From Leucaena leucocephala (Eukaryota; Streptophyta; Magnoliopsida; Fabales; Fabaceae): a stretch of 64,000 nucleotides of DNA. Under the pieces are notes generated by a model, which was given only the letters and a program-made list of their open reading frames with translations, was not told the DNA's origin and ran no database searches. Both the position numbers and the translations under genes were made by a program. Of this stretch, positions 36,400 to 48,900 are shown one piece after another. Positions within the stretch are counted from its first letter, which is position 1. Every line of letters starts with the position of its first letter. The stretch covers positions 689,501 through 753,500 of the forward strand of contig CM073560.1 in NCBI GenBank assembly GCA_037074615.1, given 5' to 3'.

Positions 36400-38963
36400 T
36401 TGTTTTTGTTGACTTTCTCATGAGACAACATCCTTAATTTAGCATGCATCGTCATTACTATTTCGGTTTTTAAAATTTCGCATGTTTCTTTCAGTTTTCG
36501 CATTGTCTTGGGAATCGTCATCTCTCGTTGTTTTCGTTGTTGTTTCAGGCATGTTTTTGGTTCAAGCAAATTAGGAGTGTTTAATTTCTCTTGGTTATTT
36601 TCTCCTCCTTTCTTATTGAGGACCTATACTTGATAAAAACAAAATAACCTTAGGAAAATATGTTTTTACACAGGTATAGGCTTTTAATTAAAAAAAAAAA
36701 TATCAAGAAAATTTGAAAAACAAAAGTCAATTAAAATATTCACTAGCTCGGAATGACCTTCATTAAATTCAAGATAAAATTGTGAATGTTATAGCTTTTT
36801 TTATATTTTTTATAATCATTTAGACCTGTTTTCTTATTTATTTGATACATGGAATTTGAAATAAACGATGTTATTATAACTTGTAAATAATGCGACACAC
36901 TATAGAGCCAAAAATTTTCTATTGCATAATCTTTTTAAGATCTATATCATTTCATGGTCATTTTATTTCAACAAATGTAGTAAAACTGAACTAAAAATGA
37001 TCATGGATAGACTTGTATATGCGTGTCTCGATTTGTCTAACTTTAAAGAATAAAACCCAACTTAATTAAAACACGAGCTCAAACTAGTGTAATTAAAATT
37101 AAATATTTCCTTGAGCTGCATATTGGATTAGCTATGGCAACTTTGATTTTAGCACTCAAATAATTCATAATTAAATGAGTGTACTTATTCAAATTAATTC
37201 GTTTAAGAGGCAAACATGAGAAGCATGTTATCCCTTCATCAAATTTAAATTTAGATATCTCCATATATCTCTAGAGAAATGCACAAAACGTGTATATCCT
37301 CATGTATCATCCACACTTAATTGGTTCAAACAATTTAAATAATATTATTATTTTGTAATGTATTTTGACATGTTTAGTTGGGATTGGGTGTGGTTGTGTC
37401 TCTACAAAAATCTTTAATAAAAACATTAATTGTTAGAGCATAAGATAGATTAGGCTACAAGTTCATATCTCAAGTTTTGGATTCTATCTAGTTTTAATTA
37501 AAGGTTTTGGTTCTGTTATGTCCAATACTTCAACCTTCCATTCTATATATACTACTCCAAAATCAACAGCAAACCATGGTGTATGAAATTGAAAAGCATA
37601 TACTCCCCAGATTTTTAATGTAAATGCTATTAAACGAATTTAAGTAGACTATAGAAGTTAGATAAATTAGTTAATTATAATAAATATAATTTAATTCTTC
37701 TAAAGTATCCCTATGAAATATTATTTTATATATCAATTTATAAATTAGAAAAATTAGTTTAAAAAAATAATAAATATTAGAAATAAAATTGATTAAAGTG
37801 TTACATTTAAGACAAAAATTAAACCCCCGATAAGCTCCTACATTTATGATTATTAGAGGCGTATAATATATAGTTAGTATAAATATTGGAGAGTTGGAAA
37901 TGTATATAAATGATGAAAAAAAAAGAAGAAAAATTAGTAAGTGTTGCCATATATGTGTATACTTTACTAGCAAGAATGAAATCACAGCGTGTAGCAATAT
38001 TCTTTACCGTTAATAGCAATAACTTAATTTTCTCACCTTGCCTGCGTGGTATTTCACTGAGTTCTTGTAAACTTAACAAACACATTATGAGGAAAAACCA
38101 AAAAAGGTTCCTTAAAATGAAGTGTCTTTTTGCCTTTACTTGCGCAAGGAAGAAAGGCTCCATTATCAGTACCTTCACTTGTCCTTGTCTGTGTTTCATG
38201 CCCTACTCATGATCTTCAGACGATCAACCATAACTGCCTCCAACCTATATGACGTCTTTCATGTTTCTCTCTACCATTCTTTCCTTCCCTTGATAAAACC
38301 CTAAAATTTTCTGTCCCTTTTCTTCATCGATCTACTATTTCTATGATTTTTGTTTGATATTATCTGATCCGACAGGCTCTCATCTATTTAAGGGAAGCTC
38401 TATCAGACGTGAGGTTACCAGCAGAATTAAACTCACGACTTCCTATTTATAAGAGACATTTCATCCCATTAGATTACAAGCCCTGGCAAGAGAAGCTCTA
38501 TTTTGTTACTGAAATTACATATCTATATTTTTCTGCACTTGGGATATATATACTGTGTTTACAATTTTTACATTTAGTACTGTAAATTTTTCTACTTCAT
38601 ATATAAGAACACCAAGTCATAGATTAAACCACGAAACAAGCTCAATCCTCTGATGGTAAGGCCAATGACTATATATATAGTCAGTGAAAAATGAAAAACG
38701 ACACAATCTTGTTCATCGCCATCTGCGTCTTCCTCTCCTTCCCAAATGAATGAAAAATTTTCACCTCACCACCGAAAACACAACCCCTTGTTGTCTTGAA
38801 CAAGCTAGTGGGATATTGTCCAACTTTTGCCTCCAAATTTGACAATGTTCATCCATAAATACCCTTCTTTATAGTAGCGTGTGTCCTCCACACTTTTTCC
38901 GCACACGCCACCCTCTTCTTCTTCATCCATCTCTCTTCTCTCTTCTCTCAAGCTCTGGTTCTC
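36400..38963. other. AT-rich intergenic DNA before the VTL gene
   Basis: No coding exon is seen. A repeat fragment at about 38371-38485 (core TTTATAAGAGACATT, CATTAGATTACAAG) resembles 41150-41215 and looks like a short dispersed repeat. A perfect 18-bp palindrome TGACTATATATATAGTCA lies at 38666-38683, about 280 bp upstream of the VTL start. A TTTATAG near 38868 may serve as TATA box. Confidence 0.45.
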
Positions 38964-39626
38964 ATGGATTCCAACCAAATACCCAAAATTTCCCTCCAAA
39001 GCACCCACCTTGAGGCACAAATCACACCTCTAGAGACCGACCAGATCACTAATGAAAACAAAGATTTTGATTACTCCAAAAGATCTCAATGGCTAAGGGC
39101 AACAGTTTTGGGAGCCAATGATGGGTTGGTGTCCACAGCATCTCTAATGGTGGGTGTGGGAGCAGTAAATCAAGACATCAAAGCCATGATCCTCTCAGGC
39201 TTTGCTGGTCTTGTGGCCGGAGCTTGCAGTATGGCCATCGGAGAGTTCGTGTCGGTGTACTCGCAGTTAGACATCGAGATCGCTCAGATCAAGAGAGACA
39301 ATAACAAGAAAAGTGGGGAAGATCAGAAAGAAGAAGAGAAAGAGGGATTGCCAAAGCCATTTCAAGCAGCCGCAGCATCAGCTTTGGCATTTGCAGTGGG
39401 AGCAATGGTGCCATTGCTGGGAGCTTCGTTTATAAAAGAGTACAGGTTAAGGTTAGGGGTGGTTGTGGGTGCAGTGAGCTTGGCCTTGGTGGTCTTTGGA
39501 TGGCTAAGTGCAGTTCTTGGCGGGTCTCCGGCTCTGAGATCTGTGGTTAGGGTCTTGGTTGGGGGGTGGTTAGCCATGGCCATAACTTTTGGGTTAACCA
39601 AGTTGATTGGCTCAACTAGACTCTAG
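38964..39626 (+). CDS. Vacuolar iron transporter-like (VTL, nodulin-21 type), 220 aa
   Basis: A single-exon gene of the Ccc1/VIT1 family. After a hydrophilic N-terminus the conserved block SQWLRATVLGANDGLVSTASLMVG opens transmembrane helix 1. Helix 2 contains the GLVAGACSMAIGEFVSV signature; a short charged loop (about residues 105-128) follows, far shorter than the metal-binding domain of true VIT1; helices 3-5 lie after residue 130. Residues in the VSTAS and AGACSMAIGEFVSV blocks line the metal path in VIT1. VTL proteins move iron into vacuoles and are usually repressed under iron deficiency. Length (about 200-230) is typical. The start is the first ATG of the frame. Confidence 0.93.
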   Translation: MDSNQIPKISLQSTHLEAQITPLETDQITNENKDFDYSKRSQWLRATVLGANDGLVSTASLMVGVGAVNQDIKAMILSGFAGLVAGACSMAIGEFVSVYSQLDIEIAQIKRDNNKKSGEDQKEEEKEGLPKPFQAAAASALAFAVGAMVPLLGASFIKEYRLRLGVVVGAVSLALVVFGWLSAVLGGSPALRSVVRVLVGGWLAMAITFGLTKLIGSTRL

Positions 39627-39774
39627 TTAATCAATTATTTCACTTTGTGATGAACTGAGATTTTCTGGGCCTACAGGATGTATATGGTTTCATTGTTTCA
39701 CCTTGTGAACTTTTAGCTTTCACTCAATCTCTCTCCAAACCAGTAATATTATTATATTCTGCTGCTATTCTTCA

Positions 39775-40455
39775 GTGGGGGTATGTTAAGCGAATACTGA
39801 TTATTAAATGATAAGTTATTATTAAGATCATGAAAATTGCATTGCATTAGCTAAATTGAAGAAAATGATTTATTGTTGTTTATCTTAACGAAACTGGTCT
39901 TCTTGTATGAAGAATAATATAACGAAATGTGACATAAGAAGATGAATAAAACACTTTAAACAATTTGGCAACCAGCCTCCATTCCTCCATACTCACTTCA
40001 TCGTCCTACACCATGTAATAATAAAATACAGTCTGAAAATGGCTCCCGTACATGTTTTCTTGTTCTTCCGGATTGCTCCCAACAATCTGTACGTAAACCA
40101 TACACGACTTGTAACTAACAATAACTTCAAAACCGTCCATACACAACATCCAACGTAAAAGGTTTACATAATACTAAGGAAGCATCACATCAGCCGCATA
40201 CCATAATGGCTACTTGCTGCGCTTTCTTGGCATAATCAACAGGTTTCTTCTTGTTATATATCAATCGACGCAATGCGACCGATATGAATGTCATCTCTTC
40301 AAGGAATACAATTTGGAGTCCCAACCTGTCAATAAAATTAAAGAACATATTATTACATACAAATTCAAAATGCCACAAATCTAAATTGTGTCAGAAAACA
40401 TAATTGCTGAAAATGCCCCCATGGTTATACCTTTAAAACACCCTTCAAGAAAGCT
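39775..40455 (-). pseudogene. Duplicated, broken 3' end of eIF5B
   Basis: Segments at 39962-40015, 40070-40090, 40199-40335 and 40430-40450 match eIF5B exons 12, 11, 10 and the end of exon 9 in the same order and strand as the complete gene. The exon 10 copy keeps KKPVDYAKKAQQVAI but is frameshifted and has lost its splice context; exon 11 is largely deleted. Intron sequence is also duplicated (CATCCAACGTAAAAGG, ACTAAGGAAGCATCACATC). The flank 39775-39955 matches 41755-41960, beyond the 3' end of the real gene, so the event was a tandem duplication of the gene's 3' end with later decay. Confidence 0.85.
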
Positions 40456-40674
40456 CAGCAGTTATGGCTGATGGAGCCAGCCTATATATAGAGATAGGAG
40501 GGAGAATATTATAATATATAACTTATAATATTATACTGTAATATTTTTATTTGACTGGAATGAACTAATTAATTAAATTATATACAACCGATATTTAACT
40601 TATTCAAATAATTTTTAATATGAGAAAATCCATTTATTAAATACTTTAGTGTATTAATTGCGGAATCAAAATGT

Positions 40675-41460
40675 AATAATTTGAATTTAAAATAAACACA
40701 AAATAGGAAACTAAAATGAAATCTTCCTGAAATATCCCGCCAATAAACTTGAGGAGCAAGTAGGCATATGACTTTGGTTTTAGATCCTGTAAAACTCCCT
40801 TTTAGGCTTTCAATAACTGATTAACTGCATTTCAAAGGCTCAAATAATACTCATGCAACATGAGTATTATTTATATACTCATATGATCCTTAATATAAGA
40901 CATATTTAACTAATTTAATTAGATTAAGGAAATTAGTTATGTTAGTTAATGGACTTATATTTTTTAAAACACCATAATCATCTTTTTTTAACTCTCTCCC
41001 TCCTTTTCTTGAGTATTATTGAAGAAGTATCAATAAGAATAATTTAAAAAAAATCATAAATATAGAAAATATTTTTTATATTTAGGATCAATACTAACTC
41101 CTAATTATATCTTAAATTAAGAACTAAAGGAGTTTTTTTAAATTAAAGGAAGCGGAATCAAATTTTATACCTCCAATTTATAAGAGAACATTGATGCCAT
41201 TAAATTACGAGATGATTAGCATGACTACATAAAACTGAGGTAGAGGAAAAGCGGTAATTTCATATTGATATTGTTGATTTATATAAAATTGAAAGTGAAG
41301 AAAAATATTATTAAATTAAATTAAAAGATAAAAGAAAATTATGCATCACTCGCGTGCAGGATCCCGATCCCTTATAAAAAAAGAGGAACCAGACGCACCC
41401 GAACGAGAGAGAGATGCTGTGACAATGATGACGAAAATAATTATCCATCGCCGCCACCAA
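40675..41460 (+). repeat. Copy of the FBPase upstream region
   Basis: Two blocks match the region in front of the FBPase gene in the same order and orientation: 40675-40785 with 55101-55205 (shared AAAATAGGAAACT, TCTTCCTGAAAT, AATAAACTTGAG) and 41235-41460 with 55410-55700 (shared AAAAGAAAATTATGCATCAC, AGGATCCCGATCCC, GAGGAACCAGACGCA). No FBPase coding exon accompanies the copy; it ends where a SINE is inserted. It could be a duplicated promoter segment, or both could be copies of one dispersed element. Confidence 0.75.
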
Positions 41461-41470
41461 TAGAGCTTGG

Positions 41471-41640
41471 CTTAAGTGAGGTAAACGGCTCGGTATCACT
41501 TAAATAAGGTATCGAGTTCGAGCCTTAGCGCATGTAAAAATTCCCGTAAAGAAACTCACCTACCATAACTAGTTGTGCGATACGAGTCGGATCCGGATAT
41601 AGTCATAACAAAATTCCATTGAACCGAGTAGAAAAAAAGA
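41471..41640 (+). mobile_element. tRNA-derived SINE copy
   Basis: The same family as at 1305-1894, on the plus strand: box B-like GAGTTCGAGCC, a GTCGGATCCGGATATAGTC core and an A-rich tail. It is flanked by a short duplication AGCTTGG (41464-41470 and 41644-41650). It is more diverged than the 27.6-kb copy. Confidence 0.8.
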
Positions 41641-41650
41641 AGAAGCTTGG

Positions 41651-42933
41651 ATTAGAGTCTTTTTTTCACTGTTCTTCCAAATTTATTTGAGAGTCTTATT
41701 TCTTTTAATTTTTCAATCAAATTAACTATTCCTACGCTTGGGGCATATTAAGAATGGGAGTGGGGGGGGGGGGAGAATATCGAAGGTTGAAGAATATTGA
41801 TTATTAAATTATAAGTTCTTATTATGATCATGAAATTGCATTAGATAAATTGAAGGAAATGATTTATATATTGTTGTTTATCTTTAACAAATCTGTCTTC
41901 CTGTAAGATGTGATAAATTAGAATAGTTTAGTTTAATTTCCTTAGATAGAAAATATAACGAAATGTCAAATATGAGGAATAAAAATGTACGGATAAATAC
42001 TCTGACTAAATCTGCTTTTCATATTGAAACACTTTCGTTGAGAATTATTTCCTTTTTTTTTTTGTGATATGAGAATTATTTCCTTTTATTACAAGATATC
42101 TCGCAATATTTCAAATTGTCGTGTAGCGTATGACAAATAAACATTTGTTCACAATTGATATTTCAGAAGTAACAACTACAAATATGTAACAAATGGGTAT
42201 AGCATATCACTCAAGAAAAAAAAAAAAGTTTTTGCAGTATCTAAGACTATCTCAAACAATGGCGCCACAACAAAATGCCTTGTCCTCTCAAACGATATCA
42301 ATCGCCTAAAATACTAATATGACACAAATCTTAATACCTTATTATTCGCTGCCGTAATGTTAACCAGACGAACCGCCACATAGATTGAGGAAAAAAGAAT
42401 GGCTAAACAGGCCAGGAAAATTTGTGGAGAAGATAACATGCTGGTAAAAGAAAATGCAACAGAAACTGAAAGCAAAACGTTCTAAACTATAGGCAGGTAC
42501 GGACATGTAGTTTACTCAGGCAAAAGTTTGTTTTCTCCAACGAACAAACAATCGTGCAGTAGAACAATTTGTCAGCTCCAGTCACTCTCTTATCCCTGTA
42601 ACTGCCTCCGCTCCCCGTTAGCGTATAGCACATAATATTTCAGGAAAACATTTCACAAAATTCCAGCCTTTGCCAGCCACCATTCATTCTCTCAGCGTTT
42701 TGGCCTCAGATTTGCCTGCTGATACTGAGCATATGCGTTTCTCATGGAAAAATTCGTTCATTGACAAACAATGCCCCTCTATTCTCATTGCCCCATCTGT
42801 ATCAACCTTCTGTGATGGATCCAAACTGCTGTCAGACAAAAATCCCTGAACCGTTTTGCGTAAAACCGGACACTTCACTCAAGCTGTTTTTTTTACCGTA
42901 AAGAATAATACTCGAGAGCGCCTACATCAAGTC
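41651..42933. other. Spacer 3' of eIF5B
   Basis: No gene is seen. 41755-41960 is a direct repeat of 39775-39955, and there is a run of G at about 41761-41773. The part nearest 42934 is the probable 3' untranslated region of eIF5B. Confidence 0.5.
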
Positions 42934-45900
42934 TCATTGTATCCTGAAAACGTTTTTCAATTTCGCAACCAGCCTCCATTCCTCCATAGTCAGTTCATCC
43001 TACACCATGTAATGATAGCATAAGAAACTATGAAACAAAATCCACACATGCATCATACTAATCTTGATGCTCTATCACAACATACCCGATAATTAGCTTT
43101 GAGAATATCGATAGATCTCCTTGTGATATGGCTTACAAGTTCGTCATCAATCTCAAAATGCCTCCCGAACATTTTTTGTTGTTCATCCGAATTGCTGCCA
43201 ACAATCTGTAAAGCATAGAGGACTTGTAACTATAAGAATAACTTCAAAACTGTGACTCTTATGTATATGCATCATAGCATTGTCTGACAATACCATGAAA
43301 ATTTACTCCAATAAATAAACGAATACATGATATATTTTCTGTCGGTATGCTTACAGTGTGCAAACCAAAGTTTTCTTTGTCAAGCACAGCATGCTTAACC
43401 CACGTTTCAAATTCCTCATTACATTCGGGCAACTTCATGACAAGTTAATTTCAGAGAAAATATTACTTTTGGTCCCTAAATTTTCTTCTAATTATCAATT
43501 CAGTCCTTGAACTTCAACTAGGAACAACTTAGCCCATTTAGTTTCTTAACCCTAATAGATTGAGTTAATATAGTTACTTGACTCAATATAAACCAATCCC
43601 TATAAATCCTTAATAAACCAATGATTATCTCTCCAAGTCAATGTTTAGGGACTCAAATGATAATTTAGAGAAAGTTTAAAGATTGAAAGTTACATTTTTC
43701 CTTTAATTTTAAAATTTTAGATTCAGTCTAAGCACATTAAGAAAGGTATCCTTATTTACCAGTTCAATCCAACATAGGTTTCAACCAAAAAAAAATGACT
43801 CGTTCATTCTATGCAAGACATCCAACATAAAAGGTTAAAAAATAAAATAATAATAAATGAAAGAGAATCAGTGGAACACATGGATTGTTAATACTAAGGA
43901 AGCATCACATCTGTCGCATACCTTAATGGCTACTTGCTGCCCTTTCTTGGCATAATCAACAGGTTTTTTGTTATTTTCAATGGAAGCAATGCGACCGATA
44001 TCAATGTAATCTCTGGAAGGAATACAAATTGGAGTCCCAATCTGTCAAGCACATGTTATTAGATACAAATTCAAAATGCCACAAACATGATATATTCAAA
44101 ATTTCACAAGTTTAGACTCGTCAGCACAAACAAAAGAGATAAGGTGACCTAGAAAGTAAATTGACTATTCGTTCCTTTTTTGGGTTGTAACTACGCAAAT
44201 ACCAAGGAGAAATATACACTAAACTGTGTCAGAAAACATCGATGATAAAAATGAATACAAAAGAAAAAAAATACTATAAATGGTTATACCTTTAAAACAC
44301 CTTCAAGAATATCAACTCCCAAAACAATTGGATCCTTCTTGTTGAAAATGCAACGTGGTAAGATTTTCAGAACGCATGGGAAGACTGCCTCATCAGCTGC
44401 TTCCTTCTTCTTCTCCTCCTTAATGTTGTCAATATAGGCCTTGAATTGGTCAAATAGGTGATAAATGATATCGGCCATAAAAATTTTCACACCTAGTTCT
44501 TCCGCAAGATCTTTAGCCTCCTGATTGACTTTGACATCAAATGCCAAGATAGTGGCAAACTTCTTTTTCTTTTCAAGCATTACACTGGCCTTCATTACAT
44601 CTTTTTTATGTACAGGGCCTATGCTTATACCACTAACAGGAATATTCACTTCTGGTGTTTTCAAAAACTCCAGCAATGCTTCCAAAGAACCAAGGGTGGA
44701 TGCCTGTACACAAACTCCCTCACCACTCTTGTCAATCCTGCCCATGACTGTCTTCATATCTTCCATAGCTGCATCTTTAACATCTTCTAAATCATCGTCA
44801 GGCATCACCACATGTAAAGCAGTGCCAGCAATAGCATGTTCAAGCCCCTGACATATAATAGATCAAAATAAAATGGTTAAAACTTCCACATTCATAAACA
44901 GCAGAGAATAAACAATATGTTGGCCACAAACTGGCAAGAACAAGGTCAGATCAATATCAGCATGAAGTACCTGGGCAGTGATTTTGATGCCCATAGCAGC
45001 TTTAATTTCTTTATGATGGAGATATGTGCCCTGAAATCCAACATCATTAAATTATTGTACAGAATATATAAGCTGACTGTTAAATAATACCCCTCCACTC
45101 CTCCAGATAACGGTTCCCATCGCCGGTACATGATAAAGTACTATGAAAAATCCGATATTCCATGGTCTCCCCCGGCAGTTAGCACAAACAAATATAATAG
45201 AACAAAAAACTTTATTTGCAACAACACTCCATGCCTAAGATTAAAATGTCTCAGATAAATATAAAAACATGAGACAGATACAGGCGTTTAAGATTTTAAG
45301 CCCAAAAAAAAAAACAGGTTACCAGTATCATATGAAATTTATTCAGTTCAGTACTGCAAATAGAGAAGTTACATTTACCCAACATATGCCGTCATAAGTT
45401 GGTTTAAGAAAGAAAAAAACCAAGTGGAAAGGAGCCAATGAGTCCTTCATTACTAATTTGTTCATTTATTTATGATGTTTTAAAACCACATAACATAATG
45501 ATCCGATGGAGGTACTAAAAGAACTAGACAAAGAAGGTCCGTCTCTTCAATCAAGGAAGGGGACATATTAGGCAAAAATTAAAAGTAGACAAAGAAAGTA
45601 AGCAAACCTTAACACGGAGCTCCTTCATAGGATGAGGTGTCAATAGAGCTCGAATTGTAGTAACAATAGGCCCCTATGATAGAAATCTTATTAGTCAGAA
45701 GCTTAATGCAGATTAAAGATGTTGCGGATACAGTTTTGAGATACTTGCCTGCATTCCACAAACAACTATTTGATCTCCTTCATGAAGAACACCATTAACC
45801 AAGACAACATCAATAGTTGTCCCATGACCTTCAACGACCTTAACCTCCAAAACTGTACACTGGTGGATAAAATCAAACAATTAGTGCCCCGCAGCTAAGC

Positions 45901-48900
45901 CATCTCACAGCACCCAAACAGCATAAACTTATGTTACAAAAAGCTAACCTGCACTTCATCACTGTATGTAAGTTGCTGAGCCATTGTTTTTTGTGTCCAT
46001 TGAACCAACAACAATAACAAATCCGGGATACCTTCACCACTGTAATATTGAACACTCAAAATATCAACAGAAATACAAAAGAGCTACACATTAAGTGTTA
46101 AGGAGGCTACTGGTGATTAAATGCCCGTTCGGATTAGCCTTGGAGAATCGAGGTAAATGTATGTGTATTATCTCGTAGAGCGCAAAATCACTTAAATTAA
46201 GTGAAACCAAACTGGCCACAAGTCCCAGACAAAATAAAAGAGCTTGCTTCCCCCGATTTGGCAATTTATGCATGTACAGAATCAAATGCAACCATGAGAT
46301 TTTGAAGCATGAACCCCCCCCCTCTTCTTCTAAAGTGAGGGCTACATTAAATGCAAGAGTGACTAAATCTTTTGGGTTATTCTTCCACATAAAGAAATGG
46401 CCCAGGTTCAATTAATGGACTTCAAACGAGCCAATTGTGCATTTGAATTAACTAACAATAAAGAATTGCAGAAGACTCTGGCTAATAAAATTACCTTGTA
46501 GCACTGGTAGGTACAATACTGAAGGTTTCTCCCATTTCCTTGTTTTTATAGTACAATTCAGTGTTTAACCCCTGTTCCTTGAATTGAGTGATAGTCTAAC
46601 AAAGAAAAGAACGGATCAGAACTAGATCAATAACAAAAATATAATTGCATGACAGATAAGATGTGACATCTTCCAGAACCTGAGTAACTCTCATATTGAA
46701 CTCATTTTGCACATCCTTGGTTTGCTGCTTCATTGCCTTAACAATTGGAGAATTAGTGCATGCTTTCCAACCATAAAGTCTGTCAACCTGCAATGTTGCA
46801 AGTAAAGAGTGACAACCCTGAGCATCAACTAAAATAAAATAAAGAAAGTAATATCTAATAAGAAATTACTCACTTTGTTCAATGCAACTATGAATTCTGT
46901 ATTCCTCATTTTCAATAGATTGAGCGATTCTATTGTCTGAGGTTGTAATCCATGCATAATGTCAACAACTAAAATTGCAATATCACATAGACCTGAACCC
47001 CTTGACCTTAAGTTAGTAAAAGATTCATGCCCAGGAGTATCTATCACTAGTAGACCTGGAACTTTTAGCTTCGCATCAGCTTTTAGTTCCTTTGTTCTTT
47101 CACGTATGTTCTCAGCAGGAAAGTATGTAGCACCAATCTGTTGCGTGATGCCACCAGCCTCACCTTCCTGAACATTAGTACGTCGAATACAATCCAGCAG
47201 CTTAGTTTTACCAGCGTCCACATGGCCCATAATACAGCAAATTGGGGAACGAAGGTTCTCTCCACTTGGCTGAGAAGGCACAGCTGAATTTGGTGGTAGA
47301 TGCCCATCCTGCTTAGGGTGTTGCTTCTCAACCTGCTTTTTACTTTCGATTTGCTCAGTTGGAGGCTGAGAAGCAGCTTTCTTGGTTGTGCCTGTTGAAT
47401 TCACAACAGCTGGGGGTGCTGAACGGTAGATAATCAAAGGAGCAAAAAGTCGAAATTAGAAGGGAAACACTCAAGTCACTAATATATGCAATTTCACTAC
47501 GGGAGCAAAAATAAGCGTCTAAATAACAGGAAGGTTTATTAAAATGCAAATCTTACCAGCATTTTTTATCTCCTTTTTCACTACAGGTTCTGGTTCAGAG
47601 TCAGCCTCCTCATCAGCAAATGCACCTTTTCCATTTAAATTAACATCATCCCAACTCTTTGAATCCCATTCATCCTCATCATCCTCTTCAACTTCTTCCT
47701 CTTGAAGATCTTCAGACGGTTTAACTTTGTCCTCATACTGCACTTCCTCAACCACTTCAACCTTCTCTGGTTCCAATGACTCTGCATCAGGAGTCGTCTC
47801 CAGATTTTCCTTTGCTTCCACATCTTCATCTGCCTTAACAGGGGCAGTGCCATTCTGGTGATGATGATTTTGTTTTGACTTCCTTGTCTGATATATGGGT
47901 CGTTTGGCCGGTGCACCAGAGTCCCCGCTAGGAAGTGGGACACCACCTGTACCAGAAAGAAACTGCTTCCTCATGGCCTCCAAACGACGAGCTTCTTCCT
48001 TTTGCTTACCAGTTAATAATTTGCCTTCTTGCTTCTTCTTCTGAAGCTTCTCCTTCTCCCTTTCCTTCTTCCTACGTCTTGCCTCTTCTGCTTGCCTCTC
48101 AAGTTCCTCTTGCCTACGCCGCTCTTCTTCTTCCTTCCTTAGCCTCTCCTCCTCTTCCCTCTTCTTCCTCTCTTCAGCCTCTTGTCTTCGGGCCAGTGCC
48201 TCTTGCATCTCCCTAACATGCTTTGGAACTTTCTTGTCAGCCGCTTTAGTCTTGGAATCATTCTTCCTCGATTCTGAGGTATCGGGTTTAACTTCTTCAT
48301 TCTTTTCATTATCAGGGGCACTTGCTGCTGCTGCTGCAGCCTTCTTCTCCTTCTCCTTTTCCTTTTTCTTTTTCTTCTTTTTTGCAGCAGCCGACTCCAT
48401 TGTCTCTTCTTCCCCTTCTTTCTCCACCACAGTAGTAGCAGGAGCAGCTACTTCAGAAGAAGCCTGAACTTTATCATCCTCTGCAGGAGGGGAGGCAGGT
48501 TTTACTGGAGGCCCCTCCCCAAGCTCAGCTAGAAGCTTGTCCAAATCTTCCTCTTCTTGAGCAGTCCTTTCACTCTTTTTATTCTTCTTCTTCTTTTTTG
48601 CAGCAGCTGACTCCATGGTCTCTTCTTTCCCTCCTTTTTTCACCACAGCAGTAGCAGGAGCAGCTACTTCAGAAGAAGCCTGAACTTTATCATCCTCTGC
48701 TTGAGGGAAAGCAGATTTTACTGTAGGCCCCTCCCCAAGCTCAGCAAGAAGCTTGTCCAAATCTTCCTCTTCGTGAGCAGTTCTTCCGCTCTTTTTATTC
48801 TTCTTCTTTTTATTTTTTAAATTTTCAATCACCTCTTCACTCTTATTACCTTTATTGTTGTCTACTACGCTAAGTTGCTCTTCATTGACAGATTCAAAAT

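Noticed and set aside
37671..38304. Several 60-126-aa frames on both strands
   Set aside because: AT-rich frames with Ile/Tyr/Phe bias, no start context or domain; treated as chance.
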